From NCBI GenBank assembly GCA_025267735.1, contig CM046295.1:12597167-12661166 (forward strand): a stretch of 64,000 bases of DNA, written 5' to 3'. The notes beneath the pieces are model-generated. The model had not been told where the DNA came from. It did not search any database and saw nothing but the letters and a program-made list of their open reading frames with translations. How positions within the stretch are numbered: the stretch's first letter is position 1; each line of letters starts with the position of its first letter. Source of the stretch: Mactra quadrangularis (lineage: Eukaryota; Mollusca; Bivalvia; Venerida; Mactridae). Of this stretch, positions 46,544-58,375 are shown piece after piece. Both the position numbers and the translations under genes were made by a program.

Positions 46544-48089
46544 TAGATAATGATCTAAATTGATATATTCAAGCATCTCAAGATCATATCCTGATCAGGC
46601 CTTATCAAGCGTTCAAATCAATGACAGTGCAAGTGTATACTCCGTCTTCACAGACACATAAATTTTATATCCATATCTATGTTTCTGATCTATATTACAC
46701 TGACCGTCACCATTCAAATTACCATGGTAACTAGCATACGAGGCCTAAATTTGGGTTTAGTGTGTTTAGTTTAAATTAAATCAGGGAATTATCTATGTTA
46801 CTGGTTTAAATCAATGATTTTATTTTGAACAATTTCCGTTTCAAGTAGATTCTACTTGCATTTCTTACGATTTTCCCTAAGGAATCCACAAATGTGATTT
46901 CTTCCGCGGATCGGCTGATTTCTGCGTCTTGAATAGTCCCAGCAACTACATGTATGTGTGTAATTCCACTAAAAACGTTCAAAAACTCACAATAAATGAA
47001 GCGTCTTCATATCATCAAAACATTATCTAAAATCGGCAATTTGCCTATGCGAAATCGGCGAATTTTCTCATTACATAAGTTACTATGAATATCTTTATAT
47101 AAATTCTCAACAATTAAATTAAACATCAACATTAAAAAAAAAACGAACGTGAACGAGATAGGTTACCAAGCGCTTAATGTTATCCTTTAGGGGCGTCCAA
47201 AAATGCTCAAGTTTGCTTGGTTAACATATTTTCTCCTCGGGAGGGAATACATCCCCCCGAACCTATTTAGCATAAAACTCAGAATTGCATCGTAAGAATT
47301 TAATACGGGACTGCATTGACTTTGGCATGAAAAGGAATAGATAAGTTAATGAGTTTAGCATAATTTCATCCATTTCAGTGTGTTTTAAAGTGCTAAGATT
47401 TGCAACTTTGACAGGTGAAAATTAAACAAAATCAGTATCGTCGGGAGGGGATACCCCTCCCAAATCCAGTTGTTTTTAAAATCGTGTTTTAACTAGTTGA
47501 TTTTTTTAGATAAATTTTAGATTGAGTTGAGTTTTAAATACGTTTATTCCTCATGCTTGTCCTAAGGAATCAACACATGTAATTCTTCCGCGCATCGGCG
47601 GATTTTCGCGCTTTAAATCGTGTCAACCATTTTCGTAAATCCACTGAAAAACGTCCGGTAAAAAACTCACAACAAAGCTCTTTTACAAATTACATGTACT
47701 AACAAAAAGTATCTAAAATCGGCAATTTTTCAACGTGAAATCGGCGAATTTTCTCATTACATTTGGCGATTTTATACAACTTAAAATTAACATGCATAAT
47801 TTTTCGAAATCTCGGCATTTTATGTGGAAAAAAATGATTATTAGTTTTTGAAATTAACTATGTAGATTATATCAAACCAATAAATTAAACATGAACATTC
47901 AAATGCGTGCGTAAGGAACTTTGGTTTCCTGGCGCTCAATTTTATCCTTTCGGTGTATTCATAAGTGCTCAACTTTGCTTTGTTGACAACATTTTTTTCG
48001 TCTCCCCAACCAAAGACTCCATACTTCCAACTATGCTTAAGGGGAGAGATTTTTAATTTCACTGGAATTAGCCTGAAAACATGCCTAAA

Positions 48090-48345
48090 CATGGAGTAAT
48101 TGTGAGACTTAAGACAGGAAACAACTGACTAAATGGGCTGCATAAAAAACCGAAGCTGACACCAAAAGCTACATGTCCATACGGTGATGATGACCAAACC
48201 ACGGACCACATCCTTCAAATTGTAAAGGACAAACCACCAGGAAAGACAAGCAATATGGTCACCTGAGACAACTCTATATACAAGAGAAACTTGTAGTACT
48301 GCAGTTGAACGGACCGTACAATTCATTTATAAAACTGGTCTGACT
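48090..48345 (+). pseudogene. LINE (Jockey/I-like) ORF2 C-terminal relic
   Basis: Across stops and frameshifts one can read RLKTGNN, LNGLHKKPKLTPKATCP, DDDQTTDHILQ, then WSPETTLYT and AVERTVQFIYKTGLT. This order (RLKTGHN-type helix, Cys-rich knuckle CPxG, DQTxxHIL, and a terminal helix ending GLT) is the C-terminus after the RNase H domain of Jockey/I-like retrotransposon polyproteins. One knuckle cysteine is replaced by tyrosine. Confidence 0.75.
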
Positions 48346-48897
48346 GAGCCTCATTTCATCTGTTTAAATGTGTTTAAAAGTGCTCAGATTTGCAACTTTC
48401 ACATGCGAAGAATCAAAATTTTTCATATCGTCGGGAGGGGGTACAGCTCCGTAACCCACCCCATGTGTGTCCCCCCATTTACCGCCCTCCTGGATCCGGC
48501 CCTGCATGTATGCACTAGTCTAAGTCTTTCAAACAGGAATTACCAGTTCGATGCGTAGTTTCATTGTTCATATCGCAAGTATACATTGTAATCATGTGTT
48601 TCCTTTAAGTTTTTCCTTTTTATGTGATCGTAAGCGTGTAAGACAATTAAAGCCCGAAACATCTCGGAAGTAAGCATTCCATATATAAATTATGCAGCAT
48701 GTATATAGTAGGCTAAGATACTTAATTCAAGTGAGCCCTGTTTACTTTTTAAATTAAAGTTTGTTTGATTGTCACAATTTAATTGATTTAATAAACCTAT
48801 CAAGCATTTGCGCACTGAGACACTTCAGTTCTAACCAGGATAAGCCTATGTCGGTCAAAAGCTATACATAGCTTATGTTTGTATTATTGATTTATTC

Positions 48898-49300
48898 CAA
48901 TCTGATTAAAACCCGATCTAAAATTTTTCCGCTCGCATACTCGCTAATTTAGATCTGGCCTTTTCCAAAAGAAGGTCACGTTCAGGTGACCTTTTCTCAT
49001 CATAATATTCATGACGAAATTTTTATGATACGTAACTTGTTTACATCGTCTACGTCACACAATTTGAAATGAGCCACCCAATCGCAGACTGTGAATAATA
49101 CCGCTGTTGAATTAGCATGCAAACCTTGGTCTAAAAATAGAAATTACGAAACCAAAATGTGATTAATAGCGTTTTCGTCTAGATGAAAGCTACGCATTGA
49201 TTGGTCGACACAAAGTGCATCTCGACGTGACCTTACATTGACAAAGTAGAGATCCAGTACGACAACGCGAGTAGAACAGGATCTCTGTTTACGGAGATTG
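48898..49300. mobile_element. Mutator-like MITE with 9-bp duplication, copy 2
   Basis: Perfect 9-bp GATTTATTC flanks (48889-48897 and 49301-49309) surround ends CAATCTGATTAAAACCCGATC and GATCTCTGTTTACGGAGATTG. The interior shares TACGTAACTTGTTTACATCG and AAAGCTACGCATTGATTGG with copy 1 at 19773, in inverse orientation. No coding capacity. Confidence 0.9.
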
Positions 49301-49309
49301 GATTTATTC

Positions 49310-50350
49310 TTACCGACAATAAAGAAATATTTGACTAAGTACTAAAGACCTATTTCAGACCCTGTGAACATAGATCTATATTACTATATACTCATCCAAC
49401 CTAGCTACCAACGTAATTTCCATCCTGATTTTTCGGAAACCCATCGAGAATCTAAATGTTTATTTATGTAAGTAATGGGCCTAGTTATATATTAATACAT
49501 CTTAATTTAAGATTTCCAAACCAATGAGGTTCTGTCATTTTCTCCTTTTGTCAATATCTGCATAAACTTGTTTATAGGCCTAAAGTAAATCCTCCGATAT
49601 TTCCGAACCTCTGAAATCCGAACGCATGGAACTACATACATGTATGTTTGGAAATATAGTGTTTCGATAAGTCAAAAGCTATGTATATAATATATATTAT
49701 ATAGGCTATGTATAGCTTTGACAGATACAGGTCTCACGGGGGCCCAACTCCGTCCCAATTTGAGTGGATTTCTGTCGAGCTTATGTCACGGATGCCTGTC
49801 GATAGTGTCACGGATTTTTTACAAGAAATAAGACACAGAACTGTTTAAAAGGCGTAATTATAGTACACAATGAAAACATAGTAAAGATAAGGACAACTTA
49901 TGATACATTTCTTGTTTTTGTCTTATATTCTGCTAGTAAGAATTGTTGAACAATAATTTTCACTATCTTTATAGCGTTATTTATATGCAGTTTACTCTCA
50001 ATACCGTTTGGATATTTTAAACCAGTCAAATGACGTTTCTTTGATACTAAGATTGTTTCTTAGATTATGTTTTAATATGATATAATAAGTTTTGATCAAG
50101 GTGGTAAGCGACTAATAACAGTTTGTGAAATCCGTTTGCAATATTCGATATGTCACGGTATTTATGACGAGGTTGTATCTCATGTCACAGTTTTCTGTCT
50201 ATAGGGTCACAGATTTTCCAAGTATAAAACAAGTGTATGACTTGATGATCCACTCAATGCGTTGAATATAAAGCGTAAAAACGTAGCAAAACAAAAGCAT
50301 ATTTTTTACAAATCGATTATGTTTCAAAATTGTACATGTACTTTTTTCAG
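49310..50350. other. no recognisable gene upstream of the 50.35-kb exon
   Basis: AT-rich sequence. Two stretches resemble each other weakly (49800-49880 and 50200-50290, both with TCACGGATTTT- or TCACAGATTTT-like openings), suggesting an old local duplication. No exon was found that would join the acceptor at 50350. Confidence 0.4.
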
Positions 50351-50524
50351 GAACCATGTATTTTACCTGATACGCGTCGACATAAACTATCACGTACGTC
50401 AGTTAGGGTACCAGGCTTACATGAACCTTTAAAAGACTTACAGCCAATCAGAGACCATCATCAAGTTGATCCATCGAAAATATTGCCTGATGTCCGTTAT
50501 GGATTGACTAATATTCGAATTTGA
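50351..50524 (+). CDS. terminal coding exon of an unrecognised protein
   Basis: A strong acceptor (TACTTTTTTCAG) is followed by 57 open codons and TGA. The peptide starts EPCILPDTRRHKLSRT and ends DPSKILPDVRYGLTNIRI. It is rich in Arg, His, Pro and Asp with normal amino-acid balance and moderate GC, unlike chance frames nearby. It looks like the last exon of a + strand gene, joined in phase 0 to an exon that was not found. It could also be a stranded or duplicated exon. I do not recognise the family. Confidence 0.5.
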   Translation, partial: EPCILPDTRRHKLSRTSVRVPGLHEPLKDLQPIRDHHQVDPSKILPDVRYGLTNIRI

Positions 50525-51950
50525 TGTTATTTGTAAGCACAAATTTTTAATGTAAAGTTTAAATTTTAACTTACAGCTTATTACAACTGTGATTACATAC
50601 AGTTTCTTATACGTCTGTTTTTTTGTTTCTTAATTATACCTGCAGATAGTTTCACAAGAAATGTTAAGACATAAGTCATAGTTGCCTAAATTAGAAAAAA
50701 GCTGGAACAATTCAATTCATTTTTATCAACTCCAGTGGTCGGACATTGCACCAAAATACTGCATTAGTTGTTTCTGGAATTTGTATCCTGAGAATTGATT
50801 CATGTTTTTATTAGAATTCAAATACAAATTCATGCAATGGACTTATATCAAATTTTTTCTTGTTAAATAATCAACTGATACGCGTCATGGTTGGTTCATT
50901 CATGCAGATAATTGGAGTAACATGTTCAAATACGTGTTGCATTAACGATGACTGACATTTACAAGCACTTCACAATAATCAGTGTATATATATTTTCATG
51001 TTGAAATCTGGCAAGACAATGTCACCTGAGTCTATAATTAGGATATTCATAATCAATTCTCATTCAATAGCCCCAAGCCCGTTTTTTTGTTCATCATTAC
51101 TTATGATTGTGAGTTGTCCAACAAACATCTTCCTCCTAATCAGTACTAGATCATTTTTGACACAAGCAGTTCCATACGTTTACATAAAAATGTCTTGGTC
51201 GGAGCTGGGCACGAATTCACAACATTCTACTAGTCAGAGAATTCAAAGCTTGTAGAAACATTGAACAATATTTGTTTAATATTGATTGTATCAACAAGCT
51301 AAACAATAAAAGTTAACTAATAGTAAAACATAAACATAAGGCAAACATTTAGTATAAAAAGTATACATGTATCCTTTACATGATTAATACAACAAAACTA
51401 ACCAATAATTTACAAAAGATGTTTAATAATAACTGATGATGAACAAAAGAAGGTTAAAAATCTACCTGTGAAGTAACTAATGTATCTATAAAGAAACAAA
51501 TGATAACAGTGTTTATTTTTGGTCAATTTTATAGCCGTTTATGGGTTATATTCCCAATCTAAAATCATATCTTTTTTTCCCAAATTTCAATCCAAAATTC
51601 CCATAAAAAGACAGCTGGAAGTATGTTTCAGCTTAAATTATACATCCCAGTAAACTTTCTTTTTGATTAACTAATTAAATTAATTAAGAATGAAACTAAA
51701 AACTTTATTAAAGCTGCTTTTGTTATTAAATTTGCATGACATTTTATCCCAATTTAAACCAAAATGCCGATAAAATTCCCAATTCTAGGGGTATAGGTCG
51801 TATTCCCAAATTTGTGGAAAAAAACGTTGGATAACAAAACCATCATAAACAAAAACATTGTTGTATATTCAAACTGAAGGTTCCTTTGAACAGCTCTATG
51901 GTGCCTACTTGAATTACTACTTTATGAGGCCTGTATGAGCATTTTTTCAC
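50525..51950. other. no recognisable gene
   Basis: AT-rich sequence with short chance frames only. The 50998-51255 frame on the + strand lacks splice sites and similarity. Stretches near 51540-51830 repeat phrases such as TTTATAGCCGTTTATGGG and TTCCCAAATTT but have no clear unit. Confidence 0.4.
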
Positions 51951-51954
51951 CCTG

Positions 51955-52184
51955 CCAGAAAATCGGGTACGAATATTCATCACGTCCGAAATCGTCGGAT
52001 CGCGATCTATTGTTTTTTGAAAAAATGAAAGAACATTTTCAGCTTAATTACAACTGAAAACGATCCACTAACTCTTTTCATAACATGAATTCTGCATGCT
52101 TCTCCATTAACAAGTGATTCGTGGTTCGATTCGTGAATCGTAGTTCTGATCGGATCGCCACTTGCTCAACGATCCACAGCCCTA
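51955..52184. mobile_element. hAT-like MITE of the TAGGGCTGTGGATCG family, truncated
   Basis: The right end CGATCCACAGCCCTA and interior (ATCACGTCCGAAATCGTCG, GAACATTTTCAGCTTAAT, ATGCTTCTCCATTAAC) match the reverse complement of the element at 61966-62412. The opposite terminus is missing, so no duplication can be scored. Confidence 0.72.
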
Positions 52185-52654
52185 TTCGACAGCAAATTCT
52201 CCAATGCAAGGAATCAAAGAGCGCAAACAGTTCAGAACATGAACGGACTGAGCGTTGGACTCAATGCGCAAATTTAAGAGAGAAAGTACAGGCGAACTAT
52301 ACAGATCTTTTCATTGTTCAGTTCTAATGATTCAATGCATACATCTCATTTTCATAATTTATCGAAGAGAACCAGTCGAACTCCGAAATTTTGATGTATA
52401 CCGTCTGACGTCATAGGTCTCGCGCTGTTTACAAACGGATAAGGTATTGCCTGTGTGTAAAAAGTTAAAACCACCAAAAAACCTTTCATCGGTCAAAAGA
52501 CCCTATATTAATAATCTATAAGATATCGCCCATGATCAGTCTAAGCGATGTGTATATAAAGCCTTTCCCCTATATAACTTGAGGCTCCGCGAACTTAAGG
52601 TGGGTCAGTGGGTTGATACTTTACTCGGAGAAAAAAAAAACGAAAAAAATATGC

Positions 52655-52742
52655 CAATCTGATTAAAACCCGATCTAAAATTTTACCGCTCGCATACTCG
52701 CTAATTTACAACGCACTACAGGATCTCTGTTTACGGAGATTG
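52655..52742. mobile_element. Mutator-like MITE, internally deleted copy 3
   Basis: This 88-bp piece joins the left end CAATCTGATTAAAACCCGAT ... CATACTCGCTAATTTA directly to the right end AGGATCTCTGTTTACGGAGA of the 48898 family. Both termini survive while about 315 interior bases are gone. No clear 9-bp duplication is seen. Confidence 0.85.
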
Positions 52743-53654
52743 TTATTATTCTCTCAAATTATGATAAAAGTTGGCAGGCAGATACTTTCATGCTTCTGGT
52801 TTGTTTTTCTTGTAACCTTAGCGTTAAGGGGGGGGGGGGATCACAAGCACATTGTACACATTTTGTAGAGAAAATGCAACATTTTGATAATAAAAATTAA
52901 ACAACCATTAAATTTTTGTTAAGAACCGAAAAAATGCTTCATGCTACTTAAAATGACTTACATGCAAGAAATGCACTAATGAACAGGTACATTTTCCAAA
53001 TTCTGGAGGGTCCGGACCCCTTCCCCCTGCCCCCCCCCCGCTGAATCCGCCCATGACAAGTCAATCAAATTCCGCATCTACATGACAGTACTTACTTCTG
53101 CCACAAATCACTTAGTCAGCGCAACGTCTTTGGTTGTCAGTGCAGGTCGTGTTTGGTTAAACCAGCAATGAATTGATATACATAGTAATTATAAAACTGA
53201 GGTCTAACAATAATTTTGATTAAAAAAAAAACAGTAACCAAACTTTAATTTTATTTCATTTCCCATATTTTTCTCTATTCGATCGAAGTCAAAATTAAAG
53301 CGTAACAAAAGTTGCCAAACGTACAATAGGCGCCAACATGTCAGTGTCAGGTGAAATTAACACGGAATTTCAAGAGTTGTGATTGGCTGAGCACTAAAGC
53401 ATGATCTTTGTTTTTGTAGGAAATGGGCGGGGACTACGTGTGTAGTTGTCAGTGCCACTGGTATAAAATCAATGTGAATTTAAATTTTTAACTTGCCACA
53501 TAGTTAGTGATTGACCTAGCTTGGTCTCGGTCGTTGTGAACTAATTCCTATGGATTTTATTATTATTAATTTAATGAATGCATGTGATTTATTTCGGTTA
53601 GTTGTTTTACTTATTTGATTCTTTAAAAAAAATTGTATATTTATAAAATAAAAA

Positions 53655-53745
53655 ATGTGGATACCGTAGCGTAGGGATTGAACCAGCGTAATGCACTTCT
53701 GGGAAAAAAAGTCATTTGGTGTTAGACCTCTCGGCCATCAACGCA
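53655..53745 (-). repeat. tRNA-like pseudogene or SINE head
   Basis: On the - strand GATGGCCGAGAGGTCTAAC (leucine/serine-type box A) and GGTTCAATCCC (box B) are correctly ordered. The ends of the would-be acceptor stem (GCGTTG and CTACGG) do not pair well, so I do not call a functional tRNA. Confidence 0.5.
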
Positions 53746-53807
53746 TGTATCAACAAAAGATAGTTTTAATATTATTCAATGTAAAAAGTCCTTTGGGCTA
53801 GGATATT

Positions 53808-53892
53808 TTCCAATTTTGATTGGCTGTGGGACTGGGATTTGTGACGTCACAATCAAAGGGTATATAAGGCTTCGCGCGGAAAAACTCGTCAG
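53808..53892 (+). promoter_or_regulatory. RNA polymerase II promoter: CCAAT, CRE and TATA box
   Basis: A CCAAT (53810-53814) and an inverted ATTGG (53819-53823) precede a perfect CRE (TGACGTCA, 53842-53849) and a TATA box (TATATAAG, 53861-53868). The expected start is near 53890 (CTCGTCAG). The sequence after the TATA box is locally GC-richer (GGCTTCGCGCGG). The spacing is textbook for a regulated core promoter, and the CRE suggests cAMP/CREB-type control (inference). Confidence 0.72.
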
Positions 53893-54017
53893 AATTAACT
53901 CTCATTGATTATCTGTTCTGTTTTACACTTCAGATCTCAAGACAGTGCTTGAAGTTCTACTGCAATCTGCTTACAAGAGTTCTACTCGAGTCAGTTGATA
54001 GCTACTATACTACTATT

Positions 54018-56323
54018 ATGGCGAGTTTGTTGTTTGCTGGTGTGTGTGGTTTGAGTGAGGTGATCACATGGGGCTGTCAGAGATCTGGTAAGTTTTCAAT
54101 TTCATGTGTATTGTTGAATTTTAATGGCGGCCATTCAAAATGGCGGGCTTATTTGTTGACCCTTTTCTAAATTGAAATTTGAATTCATAAATCATTTTTT
54201 GAATTCTATGCTTATAAACATTTGCAACTTGTAAACTGGCCTCAAAGAAATTGGATTATTTGATTTCTCTACAACAAAATGGCTGCCACTTTCACATGAA
54301 AGACCTGGTCCTGGATTATGTTTACTGGCTCAAAGTTGCCATGTTACTGTTAGATCCAAATTAATTAATTTACATACTGTCAGTGTAAATCTTGAACTTA
54401 AAAATGATAGAATTTGAGAGCACATTTAGGATTTGCTTCAACTGAGTGATCCACTGTTAGCAATTATAGTATACAAGTCATGTGTACATGTTCATCAAAT
54501 CATTATCATACTTGGTACATAGTAAATGATTTCAACTAATGAGACGTTCGTAAATATGTGATAGTCATGCATGAGACATGGGTATTAGTCTGAAAGACTT
54601 CAGTCCAACTTCCAGCTATGACACATGTTGGGTGCGTTGCCTAAGCATTTCTCTAAGTATCACTTCGTAGCAAAATCATAGGAAACGTCTTGGTGCAAGA
54701 TATCACTTCATTTCGCTAGCATAAAAAATTCGCAACCTGAGAGCGGGGTTACAAATTAAATGTATAGCTGCCTCCACAGTAATGTGACTTCCTGTTTGCT
54801 GATAATTTGGTTTTTATGTTTGACTGACTATAGATGAATTGAAATTAATGAATATTTGTAGTTGTTCATATTAAACATGTTTTTACATTGAGTTTATACT
54901 TGTTTATGACTTAGGGTGATGTTACCTATGCTTGATCACTTTAATATCAAATTTGATTTGGGCTAAATGATTTTTGATAATTCAGGTTCAGATGCTTTCG
55001 ATGAAAGCATCTTTATCTTTACCACTTCCGTTTCCAAATAAACAAGCATCTAAAGAACCTGGATGTAGGATAAAATCGGCGCGGAGCACCATAAGTAAAA
55101 CATGACATATTTAGAAAAAAATTGGACCAGTGCTCGGTCACCTTGATTTTAAGTCAAATAAAAGTGAATGTGTGAAGATTTTGTTGTAAATGTGTAAATT
55201 ATTGATTAGATATTATTGATTTTCGTAAATGATGATATTTCTTAAATTATTTTACTTATTATTGGTGAAAAAGATAAAGCTGTTTAAGCAGCAGGTGCTA
55301 TCCGAATCTTTCGTCTGCAAAATCAATCAAACGTCTAGATGATCATGATTAGGGGGTTTCCACATGCCTTTGACAGATAGCCTTAAAATTAGACACAAAC
55401 CCAGAGGTTCCCAATTTTATTTATTGAAAATTACAAGGGGTGACCGAATATTGTTATTGACCAAGCATGGGTAGTTGACTCTTTAGTTTGAAATATATAT
55501 TAAGAGATACACAGTGAAATTGCTAGGCAACAAGCCCTATTGTCATCCGTATTTAAACTATCTATGTCATCTGTATTGTGTCTCATGGAAATTGGATCTT
55601 GGAAATGTTCAGTTTTGTAAATTTATTTGCTTATTTCAAAAATAACTTTACGATTGAACATGATTCAATCTATTGTGTGTATTATGTTTATGTATCTTGG
55701 AAAGTTTACAGCTACATATTAACAAGTACAGGAATGTAGATATGTTAATGAATGCTATCAACCAAATATGGAAATGAAAGAAGATGTTTATTTCATCCTT
55801 ATAAGTTGACTACAGTGGATGTTGTGTGGATTGTTTACATCATATTTCAATCATTTGTTTACATCAACTTGTTCAATTGCTTATTAATGTCTCTGTATAA
55901 CTCAATAACTTCAATGTACTGCAAGATTTTGACTTAATTTTGCAAATATTTAGAGAAAGACAAATGGAATGGAAGCCTAATTCCGTATGAAAACTTGAAT
56001 TGAATAATATTCAACCGACTAAATTAATTGTCTTGAACATGGAAACTATGAAGTCGGGTTTCGAACCATCTTCCAACATGACCTGTTATTAAGAGTTTTC
56101 CCTGAAATGTTATAATTTGATTAAAAATTATGATTTTTCTTACAATTGTACTTAAAGAAAATCTTTAAAATCTAAAATCATTATCTTGTTGAACAACTGT
56201 TTATAATCTTTTTCTTTATTCCAGGCATATCTTCGGGTGTGACAGATCTCATCAGGAATACCTTTGGTTGTGGCTCATCAGCCCTCGTAGAAGATGAGCT
56301 GGCAGTCCCTGGAATCACCGAGG
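54018..56323 (+). CDS. 5' exons of an unrecognised protein-coding gene
   Basis: The first ATG downstream of the 53.86-kb TATA box is at 54018. Exon 54018-54087 (MASLLFAGVCGLSEVITW plus a short tail, donor G/GTAAGT) joins in phase 1 to 56225-56323 (acceptor TATTCCAG), giving GISSGVTDLIRNTFGCGSS and VEDELAVPGITE. After that either a weak donor (G/GTTCGT) leads to further exons outside what I can see, or the frame runs to a stop at 56353-56355. The second exon is GC-richer than its surroundings, supporting coding. The protein start is hydrophobic but not a clear signal peptide. I do not recognise the family. Confidence 0.5.
54980..55315. mobile_element. possible MITE in intron 1 of the 54-kb gene
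   Basis: GGTTCAGATGCT ... GCATCTTTATCTTTACCAC and the mirrored GGTGAAAAAGATAAAGC ... AGCAGGTGCTATCCGAATC form imperfect inverted ends of about 40 bases. No target duplication was found, so the boundaries are approximate. Confidence 0.45.
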
Positions 56324-56355
56324 GTTCGTTTTCTTTTTATTATCTTTTTTTCTAA

Positions 56356-57940
56356 GTTTTTAAGTGGAGATTTGGAATCCTGATGTAAATTGATGGCAGT
56401 ATTAAACACTCTAGCCTTGAATTGGCTGCAAAGGTCTTGCTGTTAAATTGAAGGATATCATACCATTGTACATCTACATGATACTTAGAAAACATGATGC
56501 AAAGCTGGTTGGGAATGAAACCTTAACAAAAATTGAATTAAGATTAAACCTGGATCATATTAAAGAATTTGTTTTACTGTTTAACTGTTGGCTGAATGCA
56601 ATATTGTTTTAACTGCAGCATGTTTTTGTTAGGTCTTGCCCGCCAATGTTAATTATAAAGTTAAATTGATAATTTTTTTCACTTTGTTGGAAAATTCTAA
56701 ATTCAATTGTAGTATACATTGCTCCTACGGAAGTGAATTGATTGACCTTTTTTGGTTTAAATTGAAAATTCTTTGTTAAATGTATATTTTGGCCAACCAA
56801 GGAAATAAAATATTTTTGGACAAAACAAAGTTAGATCAGTGTTGCACTCAGTCAATGTAAAGCTTTAATTCATTGTAAACGGCCTATTGTCATCCTAAAA
56901 CATGTATTTTATTGTGTGCTTTGTTTTTTATGTAAAACAATGGAATGAAATCTTGTTAGTTTTAAAGTATCAACTGTTTTCAGATCTTTCCTAAATTCCC
57001 TCCTGTGCAAAACTTGTTGCTTTAATCATTTGCCGTAAATAACTTTTATGGTAAAATAATGGTACTTGACACAAATTTATTTTTGATATTTACAATTTTA
57101 TTTCGTGAATTCATGCTTTGAACTTTAAGATCAGTAAGTTTTGGATGAAGCTATGATTGGATTTTAAAATGTTCTTGTGATATTATATGTTCTACCTGAT
57201 TTGTAAACACAGTTGTAATATCATGATTATTAGATAATTCACATTTTAACAAAATAAGTCAGGGAAGTTATTCATGCATTGTAATTTTGGGCTTTGTGCT
57301 GAACAGTGGTAACTCACTTGTTTTTAAATTGAGTTACGACGGTCTTACACTAAGCTCGGGAAATTTTATCAAGGAACCATTAGGAATGAAAAATAGTATA
57401 AAAACTTATATACTTTTCAATGTGTTAAAAGCTTATATACTTTTCAATGTGTAACTTAAGACTTTGAATGGCGTCAGAGTTTAGAAATGGGGTCCCTGGG
57501 TTGTAGATGGGTCTTAGGGTGGGACTCTCAACTGTAGTTTTGATGATCAATATTTAGGAGTGCATTAATTTATTTGTTGATTCTAGAACCCTCCTCTGAG
57601 AGAGTGTCGGAGTGAGGTTCTATCATTGAACTTGCTATTACATTATGCAAAATAACGGTATAACAATATGTTGATATATTGCTGTATCGTGTTAGTTTAC
57701 CCCCCCCCCCATAGCAATATTGGTCAATAGAACTTTTGGTAGTCAAAAAATATTGCAATAGTCTTTATCTGCCTATATTGACTGCTTGTGTTAGTTTTTT
57801 TGAAAGTGAAAAATTGATATCTTTTTGTACATTATTGTCATGGCCTTAATACACTATCCTGAAGCCCAGGGCTAGTGAAAATTGATTTGGGCTGGTAAAA
57901 AAACCTTTTTAGTTCATATATTAAATTATTTTAGCTTGAT
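56356..57940. other. no recognisable gene
   Basis: AT-rich intronic or intergenic sequence with short chance frames and a poly-C run near 57699. A short duplicated phrase (AAAGCTTATATACTTTTCAATGTG-like) occurs around 57404-57452. Any further exon of the 54-kb gene could lie here unseen. Confidence 0.35.
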
Positions 57941-57949
57941 TGTGAAACA

Positions 57950-58137
57950 ACTTGTTGTGACCTAATCATTGATAACCAAATCCAAGTTGGTTTAAATCCC
58001 ATGTAAAAACTACCCAATCATTTCCTTGAGAACAAAACTTTATCCCACTAGCTCACTGGGGGACCAGGAAGCAGACTTGAAAGTGGAGTTGTAAGAACTT
58101 GTTTCACTATCAAGCTAAAATAAATCAGTATAAACTA
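57950..58137 (+). mobile_element. SINE family C, partial copy
   Basis: It shares GGTTTAAATCCCATG, TCCTTGAGAACAAAACTTTATCC, CACTAGCTCACTGGGGGACC and AAGCTAAAATAAATCAGTATAA with the copy at 27958, but lacks most of the head. Confidence 0.68.
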
Positions 58138-58375
58138 AGTAAGTTCTTTGAACCAGCCCTAATCAATTTCCACTTGTTCTTGGACTTTCAGGCTAGTGCA
58201 TTTAGGCAACAATAGCAATGTACAAATAGGGATGAATACCTTTAGAGACGAAATGAAACCGTTACCAAATGAAACAATGCGGTGTAGTGCATACAAATTG
58301 ACCCTGACCTTACCTTTCACATTTGCACCTAATTATCATCGGGGCTTTTTTTCATTGTTTTGCCTTTTTTTAATA

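Larger units (their letters stand above)
45773..48504. mobile_element. 2.7-kb composite DNA transposon with CAGG-CCGG ends
   Basis: It begins CAGGCCCGGTTTTACCGG and ends CTGGATCCGGCCCTG, flanked by direct CATGTA (45767-45772 and 48505-48510). Inside are a nested mariner-like element (45930-46543), two diverged direct copies of a long unit (about 46850-47470 and 47560-48470, both with AAATCGGCAATTT and TTTCTCATTACAT), and a LINE fragment (48090-48345). No transposase for the outer element was found, so it is a non-autonomous carrier that has collected other sequences. Confidence 0.8.

Noticed and set aside
53655..53745. tRNA-Leu or tRNA-Ser gene on the minus strand
   Set aside because: Boxes are good but the acceptor and T stems pair poorly; treated as a pseudogene or SINE head.
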